Below, in pieces: positions 1 to 4,749 of a stretch of DNA of 6,205 bases. Origin of the DNA: an uncultured Blautia sp. GTDB taxonomy: Bacteria > Bacillota > Clostridia > Lachnospirales > Lachnospiraceae. Under the pieces are notes generated by a model. It was not told the origin of the DNA. It worked only from the letters and a program-made list of their open reading frames with translations, and ran no database searches. The DNA lies in the NCBI GenBank assembly GCA_934424575.1, contig CAKRXU010000066.1, positions 1-6,205 of the forward strand. Direction: 5' to 3'. The first letter of the stretch is position 1. The number at the start of each line of letters is the position of its first letter. Both the position numbers and the translations under genes were made by a program.

Positions 1-4
1 CACG

Positions 5-58
5 ATCAGCGGCGAAGCCGCACTGGTCGCAATATCAGAAATAGTGGCATCGTTATGA
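5..58 (+). CDS. Possible 3' end of a convergent gene entering from the left edge
   Basis: An open frame enters from the window edge and reads ISGEAALVAISEIVASL before a TGA at 56-58. This stretch is clearly more GC-rich than the following 100 bases, and its codons look like ordinary coding sequence. It ends inside the hairpin at 42-66, a common layout where two genes converge. Only 17 codons are visible and no family is recognisable, so it could equally be non-coding. Its GC-rich part also contains a short perfect hairpin (GCGGC-GAA-GCCGC, 9-21). Confidence 0.25.
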   Translation: MSGEAALVAISEIVASL

Positions 59-66
59 TGCCACTA
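37..66 (-). terminator. Probable rho-independent terminator of the XRE/ATPase operon
   Basis: A perfect 10-bp inverted repeat (TAGTGGCATC at 42-51, GATGCCACTA at 57-66) has a 5-base loop. On the minus strand it is followed by TTTCT (41-37). It lies 16 bases past the ancestral stop codon of the nuclease gene (TAA at 82-84), where a terminator for that operon would be expected. The U-tract is short and interrupted, so termination may be weak. On the plus strand the stem is followed by CGCC, so it should not terminate plus-strand transcripts. Confidence 0.6.
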
Positions 67-81
67 CGCCAGTCTCTAATA

Positions 82-197
82 TTACATATTCCATTTTTCT
101 ATAATACAACTATGTTGTTTCGTTTTCTTATCATAATCAATTCCTGCCAGAAGCAGATTTCCATGATAATCTTTTAGTGCCTCTATATATTCTGACA
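82..197 (-). pseudogene. Out-of-frame remnant of the C-terminal end of a PD-(D/E)XK (DUF1703-type) domain
   Basis: On the minus strand, in a frame different from the ATPase gene upstream, this stretch reads EYIEALKDYHGNLLLAGIDY followed by DKKTKQHSCIIEKWNM and a TAA stop at 82-84. From recalled family members, proteins with the AAA-ATPase-like plus PD-(D/E)XK architecture end with very similar text (a Y-x-E-A-L-K-D-Y-x-G-N-L-L-L-V-G-I-N-Y-D-K pattern). It is the true C-terminal tail of the neighbouring gene, now cut off. The expected nuclease core between the ATPase part and this tail, with the D...E-x-K catalytic residues, is absent. The junction with the upstream frame lies at about 186-203. 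There is no start codon or ribosome binding site of its own, so it is not expected to be translated. Confidence 0.8.
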
Positions 198-1358
198 ATC
201 CACTTCCGTCCAGTCCATCGTGCTGATTGCATTCACATATTCCTGGGATACTTCCCTGTTCGGGATTTCTACAGTTTCCTTTTCATTATCATAAGTCAGA
301 TATCCCAGGTGAACCAGTAATGTCAGCACATCATCTTTTGTCGCAAAAGTTGTCATATCGTTACTGAATGTTCCTGTATTGATTCTTATATTACTTCCCG
401 CCAGCATCTGAACAATTGCATCTTTTAACCCATCCATATTCATTTGAATGTATACTTTCAGAGCTTCGTAAGTCTCTGTCTGATTCCAGTATGTTCCGAA
501 CTTTCTCTTCTGCATTGCCTCTACTACAGATTTGGGGCTATACATGGAATAAACTTTTCTAGTCCCACCTTCATGCGAAATCAGATGATAGCCATTATAC
601 CATGCTCTCGCCTCTTCAAAGTTCATTTCGTATTTTTCACATAATTTCTGAACTTCTGTCTCTGTAAATCCAAAATATTCTGCAAGATTTCCCGGATCTG
701 TCATTGAATACTCTGTAAACATATTAAGAGCTGAATGTGAGCCATATTTTTTGATTGGAAGAATCCCTGTCATATAAGCCAATGCAACATACTCTTTATC
801 TTTAAGCCAGAATCTAAGAAAATCAAGATATTTTTTCTGTGCTTCCTGATCTTGCTGATATTCGCGAAACAGGCAGTCCCATTCATCAATTAAAATCACA
901 AATGGGTGTTTCGTGTAACTATAGACATCCTTCATAACCTGGACCAGATTTTTTTCGTCACGAAGTCTAACCTGTTCATATTGCTCTTTCAGATCAAAAA
1001 TCAGATATTCATTCAGCATTTTCAGCATATGCTCAATATCATTTGTTGCACTGAGAAATTCCTGCATATTGATTTTCAGAACATCATATTGATTCAAATG
1101 TTTTTCATAATCTTTGGTACTTTTGATCTTCAGACTCTGAAACAATTCTTTTGTATTAACACTTCTGTCATAATAAGCAGCCAGCATATCCACACCCATA
1201 GATTTTCCAAATCTTCTTGGTCTGCTTACACACATATATCTCTGAAGTGTCCGCACACAGTGGTTTGTTTTTTCTATCAAGCCGCTCTTATCAACAAAAA
1301 TCTGTGATCTCAATGCCATCTCAAAAAGACCGCTTCCTGGATTCAAATAACTACCCAC
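183..1358 (-). CDS. AAA-ATPase-like protein, C-terminally truncated (nuclease domain lost)
   Basis: This 391-aa protein carries the AAA-ATPase-like domain found in the large family that normally continues into a PD-(D/E)XK nuclease domain (DUF1703 type). Visible motifs are the family N-terminus MGSYLNPG, the Walker-A-like RPRRFGKS at about 46-53, a Walker B LIDEWD at 156-161, TGILPIK at 197-203 and WYNGY at 253-257. The frame follows family text to about MDWTEV (381-386) and then runs into five unrelated residues and a stop. From recall, intact members are over 500 aa. The start is GTG at 1356-1358, 7 bases after a strong GGGAGGAG site that lies inside the end of the upstream XRE gene. The nearer ATG at 1360-1362 gives only a three-codon frame. 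With the stop of the regulator only 4 bases away, translation is probably coupled. ATP binding may persist, but nuclease activity cannot. The biological role of the family is poorly established; a toxin or defence effector is inference. The gene could be called a pseudogene. Confidence 0.85.
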   Translation of the reverse strand: MGSYLNPGSGLFEMALRSQIFVDKSGLIEKTNHCVRTLQRYMCVSRPRRFGKSMGVDMLAAYYDRSVNTKELFQSLKIKSTKDYEKHLNQYDVLKINMQEFLSATNDIEHMLKMLNEYLIFDLKEQYEQVRLRDEKNLVQVMKDVYSYTKHPFVILIDEWDCLFREYQQDQEAQKKYLDFLRFWLKDKEYVALAYMTGILPIKKYGSHSALNMFTEYSMTDPGNLAEYFGFTETEVQKLCEKYEMNFEEARAWYNGYHLISHEGGTRKVYSMYSPKSVVEAMQKRKFGTYWNQTETYEALKVYIQMNMDGLKDAIVQMLAGSNIRINTGTFSNDMTTFATKDDVLTLLVHLGYLTYDNEKETVEIPNREVSQEYVNAISTMDWTEVDCQNI

Positions 1359-1362
1359 TCAT

Positions 1363-1572
1363 TCACTCCTCCCTCTCTCCCGGTACAGCTTCTTTTCCGA
1401 ACATTGCCAGTGCCTGATTTACTTTATCCAGACGCACAGTCTCTTTTCCCTGTTCCAATTCTCTCACAAATCTAAGCCCCAGACCGGAACGCATCGCAAA
1501 CTCTTCCTGAGTCAGACCTGTCTTTTTTCTTTCTTCTTTTATATACTTTCCAATTCTGTTCATATTAATCAT
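1363..1572 (-). CDS. XRE-family HTH regulator, HipB/Y4mF-type antitoxin-like
   Basis: A small helix-turn-helix DNA-binding protein of about 69 aa. The HTH is seen in IGKYIKEERKKTGLTQEEFA followed by MRSGLGLRFVRELEQGKETV. The segment LGLRFVRELEQGK and the tail LDKVNQALAMFGKEAVPG are typical, from recall, of HipB-like antitoxins of the Y4mF group, which precede hipA or hipST kinase genes. Here the next gene, 4 bases downstream, is instead an AAA-ATPase/nuclease-type gene. The start is uncertain. ATG at 1570-1572 (MINMNR) has GGGA 5 bases upstream, and that site lies within the proximal operator. ATG at 1561-1563 (MNRIGK) is the other choice. An upstream TTG at 1605 is open but lacks a ribosome binding site. 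Three palindromes in the 110 bp upstream suggest autoregulation, with the proximal one overlapping the ribosome binding region. The protein could be a functional antitoxin or an orphan left after replacement of hipA. Confidence 0.88.
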   Translation of the reverse strand: MINMNRIGKYIKEERKKTGLTQEEFAMRSGLGLRFVRELEQGKETVRLDKVNQALAMFGKEAVPGEREE

Positions 1573-1592
1573 AATAATCCCGAACGGGTATA
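1573..1592 (-). promoter_or_regulatory. Operator 1 (proximal) for the XRE regulator
   Basis: On the minus strand this is TATACCCGTTCGGGATTATT: inverted arms CCCG and CGGG around a 2-base centre, flanked by AT-rich ends. It is one of three near-identical copies and ends directly at the likely start codon (1570-1572). The GGGA in its right half is the only ribosome-binding-like sequence there. Binding of the regulator would cover the 5' end of its own gene. Confidence 0.72.
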
Positions 1593-1613
1593 AATTCAAG
1601 TCCAAACAGCAAA

Positions 1614-1633
1614 AATAATCCCGAACAGGTATA
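1614..1633 (-). promoter_or_regulatory. Operator 2 (middle) for the XRE regulator
   Basis: On the minus strand this is TATACCTGTTCGGGATTATT, identical to operator 1 except for one base that breaks one arm pair. Its centre is 41 bp from the centre of operator 1. AT-rich -10-like text (TATATTATA) overlaps its upstream edge, so binding here would be well placed to block a promoter, although I cannot assign a convincing -35. Confidence 0.72.
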
Positions 1634-1654
1634 ATATAAGATGTTTCTTATAAA

Positions 1655-1674
1655 AATACTCCCGTTCGGGTATA
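1655..1674 (-). promoter_or_regulatory. Operator 3 (distal) for the XRE regulator
   Basis: On the minus strand this is TATACCCGAACGGGAGTATT, with perfect CCCG/CGGG arms and outer TATA and GTAT half-site extensions. Its centre is 41 bp from operator 2 and 82 bp from operator 1. It sits 11 bp after the stop codon of the upstream MFS gene. No terminator is visible between that gene and this site, so read-through from the transporter operon is possible. Confidence 0.7.
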
Positions 1675-1684
1675 ATAACTTAAC

Positions 1685-2887
1685 TCACTTTATCTGTTTC
1701 GTACGATGCATTCTGAAAAGGATAAAAAGCATTAATAACAAGGTAAGTGGAAATACAAGTCCAACTCCCATACCTGCCTGGATATTGTCTCCTGCTTTTT
1801 GTGTAATCTGTCCGACAATGCCTGGGCCAATACTGCCTCCCAGATCGCCAGCCATAGCGAGCAGTGCAAATAAAGCAGTTCCACCTGTTGGAAATTTCTT
1901 AGATGAAATACTGATGGTTCCCGGCCACATGATTCCAACAGAAAATCCACACATAATGCATCCGACAAGACCAACAACAGGGTTTGATGACAAAGACACC
2001 ATGAGATAACATATCACACATAAAATTCCGGAACCTGTCATAAATTTCATAAGGTCTATTTTGTCCCCATATTTACCGAAAATTACACGACTGATTCCCA
2101 TTGTAACTGCAAACATACACGGACCTGCCAGATCACCAATTGTCTTAGATAATCCAAGTGCTGCTTCTGCATAAGCAGATGCCCACTGTGCCATTGCAAG
2201 CTCTGCTGCTCCGGAACACACCATCAGGCAGGCAGAGATCCAGAACAGCGGTTTCCGAAACAGTTCACCCGCCTTCATTCCTTTTTCTTCATCTACCAGA
2301 TGCTCGATCGGACATGTCGCAAAATTATAGACATTGACAGCCGGAATAAGTGCCCACAGTACAGTCATCCATTTCCAGCTTTCCATTCCAAATATCATGA
2401 AAAATATAGATGAAATCAATATGGTACCTACTGCACCCCAGCAGTAAAAGGAATGAAGAAGACTCATAGCTGCCTCTTTGTTTTCGAATGGACATGCCTC
2501 TATGATAGGACTGCACAGGACTTCAATCAAACCACTTCCAACTGCATACAAAATAACACTGCACAGGATTCCGACAAAAGGATCTGGAAGTATTTCAGGC
2601 AGAAATGCCAGACCGATTAATCCACCCGCGGCACATACTTCTGAAGCAACAATACATACGCGATAACCGATTCTGTCCACAAATTTTGTACAGAACAAAT
2701 CGACCAGAAGCTGCGTAAAAAAGAAACAGGTAGATATCCATGCAATATTTCCAATAGAAATCTGATAATCATAATGAAATTTCAAAAACAGCAGAGGAGC
2801 AAAATTAGCTGCAATAGCCTGTGTGATAAAGCCTAAATAGCAGGCTATTTTCGTTTTTGTGTAGTTTGGAGCTGACATAATAATCAC
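1685..2887 (-). CDS. MFS transporter (FHS/sugar-transporter-like)
   Basis: A 400-aa integral membrane protein of major facilitator length, with about 12 hydrophobic segments across the sequence and no signal peptide. Family signs are the loop motif DRIGYRV near 71-77 and its second-half counterpart GKYGDK near 251-256. A conserved LLHSFYCWGAV (about 143-153) and a Gly/Pro-rich MWPGTISISSKKFPTGGTA (about 310-328) resemble FHS-type sugar:proton symporters and related carriers. The substrate cannot be read from the sequence. I chose the GTG at 2885-2887 because it overlaps the stop of the upstream gene (GTGA) and lies 5 bases after AAAGG. ATG at 2876-2878 (MSAPNY) is a good alternative, but its spacing to the same site is long. 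It is the second gene of a two-gene operon divergent from an AraC-type regulator, its likely controller. Confidence 0.9.
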   Translation of the reverse strand: MIIMSAPNYTKTKIACYLGFITQAIAANFAPLLFLKFHYDYQISIGNIAWISTCFFFTQLLVDLFCTKFVDRIGYRVCIVASEVCAAGGLIGLAFLPEILPDPFVGILCSVILYAVGSGLIEVLCSPIIEACPFENKEAAMSLLHSFYCWGAVGTILISSIFFMIFGMESWKWMTVLWALIPAVNVYNFATCPIEHLVDEEKGMKAGELFRKPLFWISACLMVCSGAAELAMAQWASAYAEAALGLSKTIGDLAGPCMFAVTMGISRVIFGKYGDKIDLMKFMTGSGILCVICYLMVSLSSNPVVGLVGCIMCGFSVGIMWPGTISISSKKFPTGGTALFALLAMAGDLGGSIGPGIVGQITQKAGDNIQAGMGVGLVFPLTLLLMLFILFRMHRTKQIK

Positions 2888-3117
2888 GAATTCCTTTCTC
2901 TCTTTTTCTGTGGTTTACAGCAGATTTTTATTGCATTTTTTTCATCATATAAAAAACATCCTTCATAGTTTCCAGATACATAATGTGGTTCATAATTGAC
3001 AATAAACCCTGCTTCTGCCAGGTCTATCATCAGATCATTCACCATATTTTTTTCATCCACATATATGGTAAGACATTTTCCCGATTTATATGGCTGTGTT
3101 TTTATGATTGCCTGCAT
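2884..3117 (-). CDS. Small protein of unknown function preceding the MFS transporter
   Basis: A 77-aa soluble protein I do not recognise. It has no transmembrane segment or signal peptide. The text alternates a possible strand (KCLTIYVDE), a helix (MVNDLMIDLAEAGF) and further strands (CFLYDEKNAIKIC), and ends in a basic tail KPQKKRERNS. Three cysteines are present (C15, C54, C66), in no clear metal-binding pattern. The start is ATG at 3115-3117 with GTGAGG 7 bases upstream, so it is a credible expressed gene. It overlaps the transporter start by 4 bp, so the two are co-transcribed and probably coupled. A leader, accessory or ligand-binding role for the transporter is only inference from position. 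Confidence 0.75.
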   Translation of the reverse strand: MQAIIKTQPYKSGKCLTIYVDEKNMVNDLMIDLAEAGFIVNYEPHYVSGNYEGCFLYDEKNAIKICCKPQKKRERNS

Positions 3118-3162
3118 ATATAAACCTCACTCAATCAAACATTGTTTTCCTGTTACTATTGA

Positions 3163-3191
3163 AATATAACGTATAATTCGTGAGATTTCAT
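3163..3191 (-). promoter_or_regulatory. Candidate promoter of the small ORF/MFS operon
   Basis: On the minus strand, ATGAAA (-35, 3191-3186) and TATATT (-10, 3168-3163) are separated by 17 bases, each matching 4 of 6 consensus positions. It lies about 45 bases before the ATG at 3117, leaving room for the ribosome binding site. It abuts the divergent araC promoter, as expected for a shared control region. It is a weak match and other AT-rich hexamers exist nearby. Confidence 0.35.
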
Positions 3192-3220
3192 TGATTTATA
3201 TCCCATATTTATTGTATAAT
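3191..3220 (+). promoter_or_regulatory. Candidate sigma-A-type promoter of the araC-family gene
   Basis: TTGATT (3191-3196) and a perfect TATAAT (3215-3220) are separated by 18 bases. The predicted transcript would begin near 3227, just ahead of the GGGAGAGG ribosome binding site at 3236-3243. A second TATAAT at 3172-3177 lacks a good -35. Confidence 0.6.
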
Positions 3221-3251
3221 ATCGTAAAAGCAGACGGGAGAGGTTTAGAGT

Positions 3252-4169
3252 TTGAACAGAGAGCAGTCCTATAACAGAATCGAAGCAGATGAGGATTTTA
3301 TGGAAACAATTCCGCATGGCAGTAATACTTACCCATTTGACTTTTTTTATGAAAATCTCGCATTGTTTGATTTTAACTGCATAGAGTGGCACTGGCATAC
3401 AGAGCTGGAATTTGTATATGTTGAATCAGGTACTGTAACTTTCTGGATTGGAGAAAAACAGTTTATTCTCTCCGAAGGCAATGGTGTTTTTATTAACTCC
3501 AAAATCCTGCACCGTTTTTATTCCCCTGATGCAGCAATCATTCCCAATTTCTTATGTATGCCTTATTTTATTGCTGCTGAAAACAGCCTGATATATTCAA
3601 AATATATCAGGCCGATTCTTCTCTCTTCGCTTTCTTTTCAGATCTTTTCCAGAGAAATTCCCTGGCAGGCAGATGTGCTGGAAATTATAAGGAAAATTAT
3701 TGATGTGCAGAACGACATCTCTGTCTGTGAGCTTGCAACGTCTGTTCTTATTCAGGAACTGTGGCTGGAATTATATAAACATGCAGACTTTTCGTGTGCA
3801 AATACTCATACAGATGCCCTGGCTTCTTCACAGGCAAGGCTGCAATTAATGATGCAGTATATCCATCAGAATTACCAGTGCAATCTCTCTCTGGATAATA
3901 TTGCAGATTATGCAGGGCTTAGCAAAAGCACCATTTTGAATCTTTTTCAGAAATATCTGCATACTACACCGATAAATTATCTGATAAACTATCGTTTAAA
4001 TGAAGCGGCAATACTGCTCTCCAAAACAGAGAAAAAAATTATTACAATTTCAAATGAAACAGGTTTTAATAATGTTGACTACTTCTGTCGATTGTTCAAA
4101 AAGCATTATCATATGACACCGACAGAATACCGCAAAAGTCGCACTACGGTTACTTCACACACTTTATGA
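3252..4169 (+). CDS. AraC-family transcriptional regulator with N-terminal cupin
   Basis: A 305-aa one-component regulator. The N-terminal part holds a cupin-like ligand-binding domain with EWHWHTELEFVYVESGTVTF (about 45-64) and the second strand set EGNGVFINSKILHRF (75-89). The C-terminal ~100 residues are the double-HTH domain: NLSLDNIADYAGLSKSTILN (211-230) is the first HTH. ITISNETGFNNVDYFCRLFK (264-283) plus MTPTEYRKS is the second HTH with the AraC signature. The length is typical of the family. The start is TTG at 3252-3254, 8 bases after GGGAGAGG. An in-frame ATG at 3300 with GAGG upstream would give a product 16 aa shorter and cannot be excluded. It is divergent from the small ORF/MFS operon, which it probably regulates in response to a small ligand, perhaps a sugar (inference). 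Its 3' end overlaps the convergent kinase-like gene by 20 bp. Confidence 0.92.
   Translation: MNREQSYNRIEADEDFMETIPHGSNTYPFDFFYENLALFDFNCIEWHWHTELEFVYVESGTVTFWIGEKQFILSEGNGVFINSKILHRFYSPDAAIIPNFLCMPYFIAAENSLIYSKYIRPILLSSLSFQIFSREIPWQADVLEIIRKIIDVQNDISVCELATSVLIQELWLELYKHADFSCANTHTDALASSQARLQLMMQYIHQNYQCNLSLDNIADYAGLSKSTILNLFQKYLHTTPINYLINYRLNEAAILLSKTEKKIITISNETGFNNVDYFCRLFKKHYHMTPTEYRKSRTTVTSHTL
3586..3612. repeat. Perfect 12-bp inverted repeat inside the araC-family gene
   Basis: GCCTGATATATT (3586-3597), loop CAA, AATATATCAGGC (3601-3612). The arms are fully complementary. In the mRNA this would fold into a 12-bp hairpin in the linker region between the cupin and HTH domains (residues about 112-120, SLIYSKYIR). 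There is no T-tract after it on either strand, so it is not a standard terminator. It may be chance, an mRNA structural element or a protein-binding palindrome. Confidence 0.6.
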
Positions 4170-4737
4170 TGATTTCTTCACACTTATCATATCCAAGCTG
4201 TGAACTGTTCAGGCTCAACGTATAATTGCTGGCTTTTCCCCATTTCTGATCGGTATAAAAATTGTAATTTGTCATACGCCTTTTGTCTGTATCTGTCATC
4301 ATTTTTACGGCTTCCTTTTCACTGACATTATATAATCGACAGATTCTTTCCGTTTTCTCAGGCATATTTCCATGTATAAAAACATTCAGCACATCATCCC
4401 GGTCTTTTAAAATGAAATCTGCATTTCTTCCAATAATCACACATGGCTCTTTCTCTGCCAGTTCCAAAATAACTTTTCTCTGCGCCTCATATACCATATC
4501 TTCTACAGATTTTCCGGTAATATCACGTCCGGCAAGTGCATATGCAAAAATTCCCTTTTTCGGGGACAGCTCTGCACTTTCCTGAATATAATCTGGTGAC
4601 AGACCGGACTCTTCTGCAATCTGATTGATGATATTTTTATCATAATAGGCAATCCCTAATTTCTTTGCTACCTCCTCACCAATAAAACGTCCACCGCTTC
4701 CGAATTCTCTGCTGATCGTAATGATTCTTTTTGCCAT
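4150..4737 (-). CDS. Cytidylate-kinase-like P-loop protein
   Basis: A 195-aa cytosolic protein of the cytidylate-kinase-like family (PF13189 type, from recall). It begins with ITISREFGSGGRFIGEEVAK (5-24), in which GSGGR is the P-loop-like nucleotide binding element. Then follow AYYDKNII (30-37), CVIIGRNADFIL (99-110), a DTDKRR stretch (149-154) resembling the lid region of nucleoside monophosphate kinases, and a C-terminal YTLSLNSSQLG (172-182). True substrates of this family are not well defined; NMP phosphorylation is inferred from fold. It starts at ATG 4735-4737, 7 bases after AAGGAGG, a ribosome binding site that overlaps the stop of the MATE gene. It is therefore the second gene of a MATE/kinase-like operon. 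Its last codons overlap the end of the convergent araC-family gene. Confidence 0.9.
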   Translation of the reverse strand: MAKRIITISREFGSGGRFIGEEVAKKLGIAYYDKNIINQIAEESGLSPDYIQESAELSPKKGIFAYALAGRDITGKSVEDMVYEAQRKVILELAEKEPCVIIGRNADFILKDRDDVLNVFIHGNMPEKTERICRLYNVSEKEAVKMMTDTDKRRMTNYNFYTDQKWGKASNYTLSLNSSQLGYDKCEEIIIKCVK

Positions 4738-4749
4738 CTCTCTTCCTCC

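Noticed and set aside
9..21. Short GC-rich hairpin GCGGC-GAA-GCCGC as a terminator.
   Set aside because: No T-tract on either side and only a 5-bp stem. It may simply be part of coding sequence from beyond the left edge.
906..1307. Plus-strand open frame of 133 codons opposite the ATPase gene.
   Set aside because: Low-complexity, Phe/Ile/His-rich translation with no ribosome binding site or family signature, fully antisense to a well-supported gene.
1573..1605. Longer version of the XRE protein starting at TTG 1605.
   Set aside because: No ribosome binding site is visible, and the extra residues would translate operator 1 itself. The HTH domain begins only after the ATG at 1563.
1573..1674. 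The three regularly spaced 20-bp repeats could be read as a mini CRISPR array.
   Set aside because: Only three copies, each a short palindrome with AT-rich ends, with 21-bp gaps, directly in front of an XRE gene and with no cas genes. An operator array explains them better.
1685..2009. Plus-strand open frame opposite the 3' half of the MFS gene.
   Set aside because: It is a shadow of the transporter: Pro-rich translation from antisense Gly codons and no credible start signal.
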